64,000 nucleotides of DNA, taken from positions 868,001-932,000 of the forward strand of contig JAJKFH010000227.1 of NCBI GenBank assembly GCA_023333565.1. Direction: 5' to 3'. The notes beneath the pieces are model-generated. The model searched no databases. It was not told where the DNA came from and was given only the letters and a program-made list of their open reading frames with translations. Positions 13,301-28,300 of this stretch are shown in pieces. The translations under genes were made by a program, and so were the position numbers. Source of the DNA: Puffinus mauretanicus (lineage: Eukaryota > Chordata > Aves > Procellariiformes > Procellariidae). How positions within the stretch are numbered: position 1 is the stretch's first letter; the number at the start of each line of letters is the position of its first letter.

Positions 13301-16300
13301 AAATTAATACACTTAAGTTAAAATTTGTATGTTATATCTGTCAAAAGTTTTTCTGGATTATTCTGGTAAGTATTTCATAAAAGTGTCTTCCGATATCCTA
13401 CTACTGTGGTTAAAATGGTTAAGGATAGCATCTAGAAATCCAGGGATGTTTTGGATCATTGGACCTTGTGTCCAGGGTTCCCCTGCAGTTGGTTGCACAA
13501 TCCTGTTTGCAATTTGTCTCTGTTACCTCTGTCAAAATATTTCAGAACTGTAACTTTCTGACGACTGAAAACCTTCTTGTAATTTCTACTTATGTTTACT
13601 ATGACTCTTTGTGCATCAACTTAAATGATTATTTCTCTTTTGTACTTGAAGTAACTATTCCTACTCTTAGGCTTCGTTTTGGCAATTTGGTAAGCGGATC
13701 ATTTGGTTTTCTGTTGAGCAGGCTGTTGTTATCGTATCTGTGTAAATGCAGTGTTTAAAATAATCCTTTTATAACAGGATGGAAGATTAGCTCACTCTTA
13801 ATGTGTTAAAATTGTATTCCCCTGCAAAAACAACTTTTACCTTGGGTAACAGAAATCTTTAGTGCTGTATTATGATAGTTTTATTAATAAAATTTTTTTT
13901 TTAATTAATATAGCTATATCTCCTACGTTAGCAATGGCTCACTGCAAGTGATAATTAGGATACTCTTAACTGCTAGTGAAAAATATTAAGACCAATTTCA
14001 AGACTGATCATTGCAGAACCTAATAACCTATTTCCAGACCAGTGATGGTGTTTTAAACTTCAGCTTTTATCTTGCATAACCAGTTCTGCACTTATCTGAT
14101 TGTATATATTAGCTCCCATTTTTTCAGTCTTAAAATGTTGCATGGGAATTTGTTACTCAATTTTTGCACACTATAGGGTTCAAGTTAATATATCTCTCTA
14201 GCTGTTGAGATTGCTGCCTTTTTTGTCATTTCCCTGCCCCTCCAGTCTTTTAATACATTTCTTCTATTCAGTGTTCTCGCCAAGTAGCACGGGTTTTGAT
14301 GTTTTCAAAGTATTTTCTCCCAACATACACTGTAGTTCTACTGGTTGCTCCAAACTCTTCTTTACAGTGCAGAATGCTTTATATCACAGCGGGTTGGTTT
14401 GGTTTGGTTATGGGGGTGAATCGTCACCTTTCACTTGAAGTCTGTCAGCTGGCTTCTTCCATTCTTTCCAGAAAACATGTTACAGGCTATTACTTGCCAA
14501 TTTTCAAATTGTTAATTTTATAAAGTCTTTCCTATGAAAGTTTCTTTCCTCTCCTGCTCCTAGACTAAATGTTTCCTTCCCCTTTAATTAAAGTTTTTGA
14601 CATTATTAAAACGTCAGTGAAATCACTGCATGTTACAAGATGCCGGGGTTTTTTAGTGTAACTTCTGTACATTATTAGTTCATGTTCTGATAGAAGTCCA
14701 TCCATCGGTTCCAACTGAGTTATTGGACTGGTCTCCATAATAAAGAGTTAGCTTTGTTTTGCATATAGTTTTAAATATAACTGAATATTTGGTTAATATG
14801 CAGATAACATTTTCTGAATATTTCCTTAATGCCACTGCATAGACCCTGCAAGCCTTGGTTGCTTGCCCTCCAATGTATCATTTAATGAAGTCCATTCCAA
14901 TGTATTCAAAATCACAGCGGCCGTGTACCTCAACACCAATGATAGACAGTTTGTAAGTAGCTTGTTAAAAAAAAAAAACAAAAAACAAACAAAAAACTGT
15001 GATCTGGCTAAGCTCATTCAGAAGTGTCTAACAAATGATTATTTACTGCAATTGTTGAAAGTTGATACGTATCCAGAAGCCTTTTTTGTGTGGTTTTTTG
15101 GTGATACGTGGCTTTTATAATGAACTTGGTATTTTACAATTGCTTGACTAGTCAAGGAAGATACTTCCTGTTGCCTGAGGAATATCAGTTTTAAATAGTG
15201 TTTAATATGCAAAAATGAACCGTGAGAGCTGCAAGAACTAACCTAACACCTTGGTTTCATTAGCAGTGATCAGGTTAATTTTTATGTCTGGACTTTACTG
15301 AGACTTCATTATGATATTTTTGATTTTTTTTTTTTTGGCAGTCAGTAATGACTATGATCTAATTTTATTACTTGTTCTTCTAAATCTTAACTTGCTGCTC
15401 ATGTCTAGTTGTTCCTTCCATTCTGTTTCAGTGTTCGTTTAATGAATGAGTTCACTAATATGCCTGTACCTCCTAAAGCAAAACAAGGTGAGTAGGAATA
15501 GGGGGAGAAAAGTCTTAAAATCATGATAAGAAGGCTTTGGGGTAAGGATCTGCACTGTGTGATGTACTTCAGACTTTTAAATACTGGTGCTTGATCCCCT
15601 TCATGGCGCTCTGGACTTCCGGGGTTTCTTGGTATCTTAAAAAGTTTGCTGTTGCTTTTCTGTCGGTATTACGCTTTTTCTTAGTGGTGATTCATGTCAA
15701 GAAGTCATAGGTGTTGCACCTTATATTTGTTTTTTTTTTCTTCTGTTTGGTAGACCAAATGTACAAGTGCAATAAGAATAGTTTTTGTTGAAGGTCAGCT
15801 TAATTGTTAAGATGTCTTCTAAGAACGTGCCCTTTCTAACAGTCATTTGATACTCACTGTATTTTACTTCGCTTCCTTCCTTACATATTTCCAGCTGTTT
15901 GGTTTATCACCTTGCTCAATTCTATCATTCTTCCTTAAATACTAAACACTCATATTCAGTCGGAACAAAATGGGGCCATAATAGGTCTCTTCAGCAGTTA
16001 GAGGTTGCCTGCAGGCATGTTATCATGGCTTTTAATTCCTCCCCATCCTATGCACTATTTCAATGTGAAAACTTCAGAAGTATATGATTCTTGCTAATAA
16101 ATGTTTATGATCAATGATGATTATGTAGTGAGGAATAGAATTTTTTTTTTTGATGCAAATAGATTATCTTGCAGGTTTCATTTTTTTAATCTCTAAACCA
16201 AATCTCTTGTATTACAAACTTATAGAAATAAAAAACAGTTTCAGGAATGTGTTTATGTAACATTATAAGAAAATATCACAAGGATCTGGTTGTTCCAGTG

Positions 16301-19300
16301 ATTTCCAAACAGTTCAGACATTTCTGTGGTTTGCTGCTTAAGTTTTGTTTCTGTAAAACAAATCTTACTGTCTTATGCAACTTATTACGCTTCTAGGTCA
16401 TTTTATTGTATTGTGTAGTTTTCAAATATAGTTTCAGAGGCCTTGTATTGCCATTAGGTTGAACATTCTGTCAAACTGTTTCTTCTTTATTTTTTGTTTC
16501 TTTTCTGCAGTGAGGAAGAGTGATCTATTAGAATTACAAATATATAAAAGATTTAAGGAAGTGTTCTTTGAATACAAAAGAAGTACAAAAATTTAAATAG
16601 AACTATAATTGTTCTTTTATGATGGCTATGGATATTCTTGCTAATCTTCAGAGTGTTGGCTATAAAAAGAGAGTACTAACTTTTCCAGACCATCTGTAAG
16701 TCTATGTAGGGTGATGTAAGATGTTTTTAAAAACATGTTTACGGATAAAAGAGTTATATCTTGTGAATTCTGAGCTTGAGTCACTAAAACTGTAATAAAA
16801 CTATTAATAAAAAATAACTTTGGATTACAAAATCTAGTGATGTGTGAAGAGAATGTTAAGGTATAATATAGAAAAACTTCTATATGTTGTTATTTATATG
16901 TACTTCTCTTTTGCCTTGCAGCTTTAGGCGATAAAATTGTGAGAGACATCCGACCAGGAGCTGCCTTTGAACCTACATACATTTATAGACTTTTGACGGT
17001 TATAAAGTCAAGTCTGTCAGAAAAGGTGTGACTTACAAATCTTTGACTTCTGTCATTGCATTGCAAGGCAGTCACTGTCGTTGAAACAATGTAAAGCATA
17101 CATCAGGTTCTGTGCCTAAATACCAGTAAAAACAACTAGTTGATAGTTCTTTATAATGAAGCTAGACTGTCTTGGGAGTTAAATTATAGGAAGATGTTAA
17201 TTACAAGTTTGGCAGCTAATATGTCAGAATAATGAAAACATTACTATTGGAACGGAAAATCTCTTTTTATAAGGAAGATACCTATTGATTTATATTTAAG
17301 AAATGAGCAATTGTTCGTTTCTGCTTGGAATTCAGCTTGGAATGGTTGAAGGTCCACAGAGACTTCAAAATACTATTTCAGGTTTAGCTTCAATTTAAAG
17401 AAAAGACAATAGTTCAAACCATCTTTTGATTTGGCCTTGGTTTGACAGCAACTTTTAATATTACTTTTAAAAGAAATAGCAGAAAAAAAAAATTACCAAC
17501 TCACATGTTAAATCGAATTTGTATTGAGAAGAATGCAGAAATGCTTGTATCCAGGTCAAGCTTATGTGTGTACTTACTGCTTATGGCAGGTTACCAATTA
17601 ATGTGTTGGTTCTTTTTGAACTGGTTAAAAATGAGGTGTTGTTATAGTAAAATTTAAACTTTTATTTGGCTTTACAACTTAGACTGAGTAGTTGGTAAAT
17701 TAGCTAAATTAATAGGAGAAAGCTAGATGTTCAGTGTCGTGAACCTTATGTTAAAATGAAAACTGAAAATGTCATATAATAATTGAAAAAAACATTTTAT
17801 TCAGGGCAGGCAAGAAGATGCTGAAGAATACTTGGGATTTATCCTCAATGGACTACATGAAGAAATGCTGACCCTAAAGAAACTTCTCTCTCCACATAAT
17901 GAAAGTTAGTGGATTTTTTTTTTTGGTAGCAAACTTAATTTTTCAAACTTTCAAATACTCTCCTTTTTTTGTCGTGATTCTGTAATTTGGAGATGATGTT
18001 GAGATAGGGATAGAATGCCATGTTCTAGGGCACTCAAAGACATTAACAAGTAATCTTTGGTTAAAATCCATCCAAAGGGTAAAATGAGTCCATTCTGTCC
18101 AATTTACAAATGATCTGAAGTGTTACTGGGTATTTGGAAACGCATTATCATATAATAAGTCATATACCTGGTCCTCCTAAACAACAGATCTCTGTATTAC
18201 AAATTTTTACTGAGCTCAGCTGAGCATTATTTGAGGCTAACTCAAATAATCTTGTCAAATACTCTTGTCTTGAGCATAGGTTTGTTTGCCATTCATAATA
18301 CCTGCAATGTCAGTTGTTACTGGGGTTTTGGCTGTCTCCATGGTAGTTCAAAAATACATCAGTGTGTTTTTTCACTGATCTTTAAACCACTGTTAAAATC
18401 TTTTTTTGAAGTGGGAACTTCTACACTAATGGCTAATTTATATCTAATATAAACCAGAACATATTAAATTATTTTAAAATTCTTACTGACAAATTTGGAG
18501 AAAAATTTTCTTTGGAAGAAGTATTAGAATTTGTATGCAGAGTAAAATGCCATTTTATTTTACAGTGGCTTTATGTTTGGGTCCCCTATTAAAAATGAAA
18601 CAAAACACTGTTAAGTATTAGCCAAGTATAGAATTAAGATCACTAGTTATCCAAATTCTCCGTAGTAGGGTAAGTTTTTTATGATATAAAATGATCATTC
18701 CATATTTTGTTCTTTAGCTGTATGCAGTTTATAGCCTCCTGACTTTGGCACTTGCAAAGAAAATATTTGCTAAGCCTTGGGTTCCCTGTAATAAATCTGT
18801 GCAGAAAAGGAGTTGTATTTAATAATGGCATAATTATGTTTCCAGAATAACACTTGACTTTCTAATTTTCTACCCCATAAATTTACTACTAAAAATATAT
18901 CAAACTTTGCTAGAAAACTACATCTGTTTACATACAGTCATCAGTGAGGTGCATTCTGTTAATACATGGATGTGTCCGCCTATGAGTGAGCCTGGAATAT
19001 ACTTGTTCGCATTTACTTTCTCAAATCTATGATACATGAAAACATTTTATTCTCTGAAAATTATTTGTATTGGGTTTTTTGTTTTTCAAATTCTTTATCT
19101 GTATACATGTTTTATTTGTAAAAAAAATCAATACTTTTTTTTCTTCTTCACTTTAAGAACTCTCAGTTTCCAATGGCCCTGAGGCTCAGACTGTTCATGA
19201 AGAAGAGGAGCAAGATGAACAAGGGGAAGGCAGTGAGGATGAATGGGAGCAAGTGGGACCTCGCAACAAATCATCAGTCACTCGACAGGCTGACTTTGTT

Positions 19301-22300
19301 CAGACTCCAATTACTGATATTTTTGGTGGTCATATAAGGTATAGTACTTTTTCGTAGAAGTTGTTGAGCCTGTAGGCTTCTTTGCCTTTACACGTAACTT
19401 TTTCCTCTGCTTTGCTTTCTGTATTTTTCACTTTTATTGGATAGTGTGATGGAAGAGACTGTTACACAGTTTTTTCAGGCCAGGAGAGGTGAACATTCTA
19501 CCATGAAGCATTTGTTATGCTCGAGAGAGTTCAGAAGATGGAGCGGAATGATCAAAGGATTGATCAATGATCAAATGATTCTATGACTTATTCTAGAGTC
19601 TAAATCTTTTCAAGTGCTTTTAAAGAGAAAACTGTTTAGAGAACGAAAGCCCTGAATTGCATATAGAGAAGGAGTTTGAAATCTGTATGCTTTGTATATT
19701 AATGTCTAAGAATTCCAAAGAACTTTAGAGCTACCTAATTTTTGTGACCTCTGAAGAGTCTTGACTCATTTTGTAAATAAGGATACTAAAGGATAGTGAG
19801 ATTTGCTAAGAGTTAAATCTGGTCAGTAAAAGAATGAAATAAAATAAAAAATTGTAAACTTTTGGTTATTTAGACACTTATGCTTCCAAGAGGCGTAGAC
19901 ACACATGCTTCCCCCAAAGTTATGTGTAATAGTTAATAAATGTTAAAGGTGAAAGAAGTTTGGAAAAATGTAAATTACTACAAGATGTTACAGGAATGAA
20001 AAGAATGTGGGACATTACTTATATTCAGGTCTGATACCAGATGAAGGCAGAAAGTAGATACTGAAAGAATATTTTTTGGAAAGGAAGCGTCATGACTTGT
20101 TCGGAGAAATGTATAATTTAGAGTGAAAGCAAGGTAAACACTTGCTAAAAACATATTCCAAAACAAAAATGCTAGACTTGAAGAATTATTTTTAAATTGG
20201 AGACAGACACTTAATTGCTAGTGTTTGACTCCCTGTGTTGCCAGGTATTCAGTCTAGAGGTGTGAATAATGTGGGTTAGTGCCTTCTGCCTGTGAAATGC
20301 ACTGAAATTATTCTTCTGGGATTTGAGTCAGCTGGCAAATAAAATGATATTTTCCATAGAAATTGGCAGACAGATGTTTGTACATATTGATGAAATTCCG
20401 CATTGATGGTATGTGTTCATGTACCCAAGGTATTGTTAATACCCTTAGTATATTTATCATGGTCAGAATTGTTTAGATGTCTACATGATTCCATCAGTTT
20501 TTAAATTAAGAATACCAAGAGAACGCTGTCTTCTGTAGAAGACCACAGAAAATGACTTAAAGCAAAGGTAATACTGAAAAAAGGCAAAAACTTGCACTGA
20601 GCAACAGAACCACAGGGTCCAATCGGATGTCTGTTGTCTGCTGTCACCACACCCACTTTATTTAGCTTCCAAACCAGGTCACACAGTTTACCACAGAAGC
20701 GGTATCCGATGGTGTGATGTTGGAAAGCTTCATCCTCTGAGGCTGAGGGTGGAGGTAGGAAGGATTGAATACAGAATTGCCAGTAGAATTCCACTAAATG
20801 AAAGCATCAGAAATTGGAAGAATCAAATGGAAAAAGCAGCTAGGAAAACATGGTTTGAATTGGCATCCTTTGGCTTGGGAAACTCTAAGCTGTCCTCTCG
20901 AGGCTTTAATTGTCTATTAAATGCCTATTTAGGCATAATTGCTTAAAAAAAAAACCACCCAAAAAGTCTTCCTTAAGCAATGTGAGACTTAAATGTATAA
21001 GTATGAAGATACCCAGTTCTGTCAGGATCTGGTTTGTTGATGTGCAGGAGTCCCTTTTGACTTTCAGCTTGTGTGAATTTCATATATTTGTTATGCAAGC
21101 TAGCTCACAAGCCAGTTAGAAGTCCGCTAAATATTTCCATAAGTAGTACCAAGTTTTCCCTTCAAATGCACTATTATTTATAAAGAAAATACATCAATTA
21201 CATTGTTGTCGTTTAAGCAGGGTGGCAATGGGCAGTGTACTGTAGAGTTCTTAGAGTACCCGAGAGTAATTATTCATTGAAAGTGATGCATTTTCCCTTG
21301 CCTAATTGAAATTTGTAATTATTCTAATAAGTGATAGTTATTGAAAAATCATAGTCCAGCAAAGGTTTTGCTATCAAATCAATTTCTGCATATCTTTTTG
21401 AAGAAAATGCTTTGAAGAAATGTTACAATTTAATTTTTAATAATGAAAAAAAAACATTCCATAACATTATCTTTTCAGAATATTATCCATATTATTAATT
21501 AAATCTTTAATACATGGACTTGTAAACAATTGGCATTGCTAGCATTTTTCTGTTGATTATTGCACTAAATAATGGTTAGCTTAAAAAGGGTTTGGGAAGT
21601 GTATCCAAAAGCAGCAAGACTTGCACAGTGAAGGGTTTGTTTGTTGAAACGCTGCGCTTGCCATGTGTTGAAGGTTTTGTCCTTAAATATAGCCAAGGAG
21701 GAAGTGTTAAACTGAAATAAAGATGCTACTGTTTTTCATACGCACTCTTTCCTCTGAAGGATATATATTTGCCAATATAAAGATGCGTTGGCTTTCTGTT
21801 GGTGCTTCAGGGCTTTGCCTGAGTCAAAGGGGCTCTTTTGATAGAAGTTTGCAGTACAGGCGTTAAACCTGTATGTTAACATTTTGTACAGGACCTGGAG
21901 AAATTTCAGCATGGCTACATCGATTAGAGCTGCTGTTAATTATCTTACTGCTTTGAAGCTTTATAAGGCACTGTAACAAATGTAACAATATAATACAGTA
22001 GTGATTTCTTTGGCTGTTTAAAACCACATTTTTGTAGCAGCTGAGCCTTTTTAATGTAAGTACTGCTTTCAGAATAAAAAATTCTTGAGCCATGTTTGAC
22101 GGTTTTAAGTTTTCAGCGAAGTTTAAGAAAAATGAAAATCAGGAAGAGTCCACTTAGTGCAGTGACGTTGTGGCTGAAGAGCATACTGTCATACTGTCTT
22201 GTTGCACAAAACAACAATCACCATGCCAGGCTACTTAAAGGCTGCAACTGAATACACTTCAAACAAAAATAAAAACCAAAAAAACCAGGAAACATGTTGT

Positions 22301-25300
22301 CATGCCCTAGGTCGTTACTGCTGCCAGTTTTCCAAAAGACTCCAATTTATGTACAAAAGAGTACATGGACAAAATCTGGACACAGAAAATGATGGGAGGA
22401 AAAGAAAACGCCAGTCCTCGACAGAGCACAGTTTATATTTCCTGTGGCAAGATTTAAGCAAACAATTTAAAATCACTGTAAAATTGGTCTTAGTGAAGTG
22501 ACTAAAAAATTTGTGTATTTTTATTGGAGAATCTGGAATCAGTTGTAATTTTTACAGTAAAACATACAGTTAGATGAGCACTAGTATTTTGCGCTTCCAA
22601 AGATCCGTTGGAAAACATAATTTCAAAACTCTAATGTGGAAAGAGTCCAGAAGTAAATCTTTCTAAATGCATTATCAAAAATTTCACTATTTTTCTTTAA
22701 ACTTTTCATGCTTATCCAATAACTGTTTTAACCCTTGCATAAATAAAACAGTTCAAGTATAATCCCATTCAATATGCTCTAAGTGAAAATAATTTACATT
22801 GCAATAAAGTGGATTCAGGTTGTTGAAACTTAGGCTTAACCTTTGTATTTTTGTGTTTTGTTTTGGGTTAACTATAAATCGAGTTACTAAAGTAGACTTC
22901 TTACTTGGAGGTTCTACATTGTTGAAAATTACTCTGCTTTATTACATTTTAACTTTTTTGTTTCCATAGATCTGTTGTTTACCAGCAGAGTTCTAAGGAG
23001 TCTGCTACGCTGCAACCTTTCTTCACCCTGCAACTGGATATCCAGTCAGACAAGATACGCACAGTTCAGGATGCGTTGGAAAGTTTGGTGGCAAGAGAGT
23101 CTGTCCAGGGTTATACCACAAAAACCAAGCAAGAGGTGTGTTCTGTTGACCCCTTTTTACAGTCAACTACTAAACTTTTTAAGAGGGTTTTTATACAGCT
23201 CTTGCTTTACAAATAGTTGCTTGAACACTACTACTTGCGTTAACAAAAGAGGTACTAACCTTTTCAAAGTGTCCTGCAGCGGTAAAACGTGTTGCACTTG
23301 AACACATACACTGAAAGGAAGAGAACTAACGCTTAAACAAAACCATGCCTGTAAGTAGTTATGTTTTCTGAGTTGGTGTAGTAATTGGTTGCAGATTTTA
23401 TTGGAGTGTATATTAAATTAACAGGGTGAACTGTGGTAATAACACGTACTATTATAAGCAAAATAGCTTTTAGCTGATCTTAACATACTGATTCCTGGGG
23501 ATTGCCAGGTGTTCTTAGTAAAGCAGCAGCTCTTCAGAGTACTGTTTGAAAGCACACTCTAGCTTTAAGAAGAAAAGTCTTGTAGCAGAACACTTGCAAG
23601 GTTGTCTGTGGCTATCCTCAATGGGTTTTGATTTACACATTTCACTTACAAATCAAAAATGAAAATATGGATTGGCCTGGTAAAAGTCCATCTAGAACCT
23701 CACTAAAAGTGAGGTGATCATCTCTATCTTTCTCTCTGGATTAATAATCTGAAATCTTTCAATAGCCAGTAACACTACCATTTAGTGTCCTTGGCACTGT
23801 ATGGTTGACTGGTTTGCTGTACACAGCCCTAAAAAAACCCAACTTGTCATAATACTGTATTCAGTTTTAGGTCATCAGTTCAAGAAAAATGTTTTTCACA
23901 GTTGGAGAATATCTGGAAAAGAGCAGTCAAAATGAATAGCAGTATAAAAGCTGGGATGTAAAAGGAACAAAAAAGGAGGAGGAGCTGTTCAGCATCAAGG
24001 TGAAGAAACTATGGAAGTAGAGAGATGGAACCAGATGTAAAACTTAATATGTCAAAGGCTGCTCTGGAAAGGAAAAGACTGATTTTTCTCTGTGGTACTC
24101 AAACAGTAAATAGGAATAGGACCTAGACTAGGTGTTGCCTGTGGTGCTTGTAGAGTTGTCCTCGCTGCTTTAAGAGAAGGTTGGAGAAGCAGCAGTCAGG
24201 ATTTACACAAATGGTTACAATTGATTCAGAGGGGATGGAGTGAAGGACCTTTTGAGATCTCCAAGCCCTGTGATTCTCTGTCACTTTAAGTACCAGGACA
24301 TTTTATTCTGTATTCTCATGCAGCTCTGCAAACTTTTTTATCTTATTTTTCTAATAATACAATACATAATAGTAATAATTGCAATAGAAAAATACTTCAT
24401 AGGACAGAAAGCATGCTTTTGACATTACAGTTTGAGAACTTGTGATACAGCGTAATAAATTAAACTTTTTCCCCCAGTAAGGTATTGCCTTGCTTCTTAT
24501 GGAGTGCATTAGTAAAGAACATAATCTGGTGTGTGTGGATTGCTCAGATGGAAATTTTGCGTACACTGTTCATAACTTCTTTCAGTAGGCCAGGATGGAA
24601 AGAGGCTTTCGAGTTGTAGATATTCTGACATTCATTTCTGTATCTGTAAGTTTTCTAAATACTCCAAATGAGAATATGGTTAGATAAAGAAAGAATGGAC
24701 CATGTCTTTGAAAAGCTAAAGATGGATACCTGAAATTTGTCTGCCTTGTATATAGTAGGAGTGTTAGAGAACATTTATTTCTCCAGTTGTCTTCCATGTG
24801 AAAGAAACATTTGCAATGCAAGCTCATCGTGATTTACCACATAGATTTTGTTTTGCTAGTCATTCATTTTTTGGTTTTTTGCTGCAGATGGTTTTAACTT
24901 CTTTACTGACAACCCAGTGTTCAATTATGGGGTTTGGAAGAAATGGGTGTTCAAATTAGATGCTGGAGGTTTGGTCTGGCTTATATTTTAGAGTCTGAAT
25001 GGAAATACAAGCATTCACAATGTCTTTTAGATCTTTTTTCCAAAGAAATTCAAGTTGAAATAGGTGTTCTTGTATTAAAATTGTAGTGAAAACACTGCAT
25101 ACATTGACTGTAGAACAAGCATAGGACTTCGCAGATAGTAATTTTCAGAATGTATTACGAGGAAGTATTTCATCTCCATTTTACAGAAAGGGAGCTCAGG
25201 ACTACTGATAAAGCTAAAAATCGTATTATTATATTATTAAAAACTATACTGTCTTCTGATTGTTTTTATCGGATTGTATTCTTTACAAGTTGTGGGCATA

Positions 25301-28300
25301 AACAGTACATATGAAAAGAATAATCTTCCAAATATATGTGAATGATTTCTCTTAAAGTTTGTTTTTTAATCACTTTGAGCTGATTTTGAATTGTATGTGT
25401 GTATTAGTGTAAGCAGGAAATCAGTCAGATTGTCATGCAGTGTTTAAAATAATTAGGTATTTTAAATGAAAATAGGTGTTTAAAATGGAGTGGCATTCTC
25501 TTGCTGTTTCTGACTCAATTTCACTTGCTCACTAGCATTTGAAGGAAGTTTTTTTGGTTCCTTCTGGTCTTGCGGATCAGTTTGTTAAATCTTGAATATT
25601 TCAACAGTTAATATGTTTTTTAAAGGGCTTAATTTTTATCCTCACTGAATTGATTTTCTTTTCAGTCTGTTATTCCTACTTGCAGACCTGCTCATGTTTT
25701 CTAACAAAAGTGAAGGCTCTTGAGTAACAAACTAGCCTTACCTCACTTACTTTTCCAGGTTGCCTTCCACATACTCCTTAGAAGGAGCCTTCACATCCCC
25801 TGGAGTTCTCAAACTGCTCCTTGAGGATCTTACAAGTATTTTCTTGGGACTCTGACTCATGTTCCCTGAACAAACATTTGTGGCACTTTTAGCTGGTAAT
25901 GTTGCTGCCAGAAGTCAGGGCCCCTTCACGCAGTCAGGGCAGCAGAACATGTGCCTGTTCCTCAGCTGCTGCTCTTCAGTCTGGCACCGTAACACAAAAC
26001 TGCTTTGATTTGTGGTTGAAGCTAATACGGAGCCGCCCAGCTGAGGTGCAGGCATCTGTCCCCATACGCCAGCTCGGTTACTGAGGATGGAGAATGGCAA
26101 CTGCTTAAACCACTGCAGCGACATTCTTCAGCATCCTCTATTCCTGGTCTGGGCTGGGAGCTGGTAAGTTCTGTCTGCACAAAACTCTGAAGGCAAAGAC
26201 TTCACATCTGAGATTTAGAAGATTCGATACAGGAAAATCTTGAGATAGTAATAACTGGGTGAATCAAGTGCATGTTTTTTCTCTATATAAAGCCTCTCTG
26301 GATTTGCCTTCTAAATTCTTACTCTGCGTGTTATTTCCTGGAAATTGAGGAGATGGGCACCAGCAGGCGTTTGTTGAATGGAAAAGAACAGGGTCCTGTT
26401 TGGCTTGCTGGTTTAAAAAAACCAAACAAACAAAAAACGCAAACCAACCACGAAAAACCCCTCTCAGTGAAGCTGCCACTGACTCCAGGGGTTTGTTGGA
26501 TTTTGGACGCCGAAGGGCATATTTTGAACCCTTAAGATGCAGGTGAAATTTTACGGCTTGTAGAGACTATTTCTGTTTCAAATGTAGAATTAGTTCTTGT
26601 AAATTGGATCAGCTCAATCCATCAGGAAATCAAGTACCCTACAAAATCTGCTTGCTTCAGCATCATAAGAGGTTTTACTTTTCAAGCTTGGAAAAAGGTA
26701 ATAGTTTTCCCCCATGACTTTCTATTCCACTCTTAGTAGGTTCTAACAGAGTTGGGCCATGTATTGAAAAATAATATGCTGATGATTTACAATAAAGAGA
26801 TTTTTCTCAATCAAAAAAATTCAGAAAAACCTAAAGCAGTTATTTGGAGATTTGGTTTTTATACCATAATTTCTGGAAGGCAAAACATTTTCGTTCTGCA
26901 ATTCTGAGTCCAACTTCAGGTTTTCAGACAGTAACTTTGTGGATTATTTGGTTATAACTATCGAAAAACAAAGATTTAGTGGAAAACAATGAGGTTATAA
27001 CTTACATTTTTCTCTCTGAATTTTCTTCAGAACCTTTTTCAAGAACACAGCATGCTTTTTTTTAAAAGAAAAAGACTCTAATTACGGATTTCTTCTGTAA
27101 CAGCTGATCATGATGGCTAAATCATTTTTAGATAGCCTACATAACAGCTCGCTTTGTCTTTCAAGGATCCTCTTGAACAAAAAATATCTTCTAGTTAACG
27201 CAAAATAATTTTTTAAGTGTTGCAGTACGGATCTCTTACTCTTAATATATTAATCATTGTTAATCCCCCCTGTGAATAGGTCTTTATTTTAATGATACCA
27301 TTGTGAGAAGGTGTTTTTCACAGTGTTTTAGGATTCTTTTGATGAGAAGGGGGGAATAGAAATAGTACCAGTTAAAACTGGAGAATTCTGTTGTAGAAAC
27401 TAGTATTGTAGTGGGGAATCACAAGGTATGCTCAGGACACTCTTTAAAGTGACACAGCATTCAAACTTCTTACCCAATTAGTCGCAATACTGCTTTTGCA
27501 TTTCAATCAGTATTTCTGGAGCATTTGATGAAATTTCTCAAGATAAATGTAGATTTAGGTGTTTACCCCAAAATCTTTTATTAGTTTGCCTTTGTTTCAT
27601 AGAGATTCTTTTTTGATTATAGTTAATTTCCCTGTTGAAAATTAAGAAGTGATTTTGGTTAGTTCTTGTTTTTCCTTCTATTCAGCTTTTTATGAAAAGG
27701 TGTCAGCTTTTAGAAATGAAAATAGCTTTTAGAAATGAAAACTTTTGCCTCAGGTACTGAGGTGTGGTGCTGTTGTCTTCTACAGTTCAGAATTCTCTGA
27801 ATTCAGCAGCATGTGTTACAAGTTACTGACCTTTGATTAGGGTATAATAGCTTGCTAAGCATTGTTAATTACTAAACTTCTGTGAGGAGTTTCTCTGGGG
27901 GATCTCCAGCAAGGTGCTTTTAGTACTGCAGTACCTAAATGTCTGTGCTCGTTCTAACATGTTGCATTCTACTAAAAGGTATTGGGGTTCTCCTTTAAGA
28001 CAACACTTTGGTTGAAGATCCAGTGTGCTTTAAGTCATAAACTGTAGTGTTTACCATAAATAAATATTAATTTTAAAAAATCTGTGTTTTTTCTGTTAAA
28101 ATTAACTACTTATTCCTCTTTTAAAGGAGTAATTTTGAGCAGCTAACAAAAAGTTACAGTTTTTCTTCATCTTTGTTCTATGTATGTGTTAGGTGGAGAT
28201 CAGTCGAAGAGTGACGCTAGAAGAACTCCCCCCTGTTCTTGTTTTACACCTCAAGCGGTTTGTATATGAGAAAACTGGTGGATGCCAGAAGCTTATCAAG

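Larger units (their letters stand above)
23136..28192 (+). other. USP10: USP10 intron 11
   Basis: A 5057-base intron, non-coding. It contains a probable old CR1 fragment (23850-24285), a MIR-like scrap (25165-25200), an A-rich tract (26416-26454) and a 19-base tandem duplication (27705-27742). No exon found. Confidence 0.8.

Noticed and set aside
19538..19590. Possible CR1 tail (atgatcaaatgattctatgac)
   Set aside because: Only the short ATGATTCTATGA-like word is present, with no preceding CR1 3' UTR sequence.
25940..25965. Glucocorticoid-response-element-like agaacatgtgcctgttc
   Set aside because: The half-sites are separated by five bases instead of three, and it lies in a USP10 intron far from CRISPLD2.
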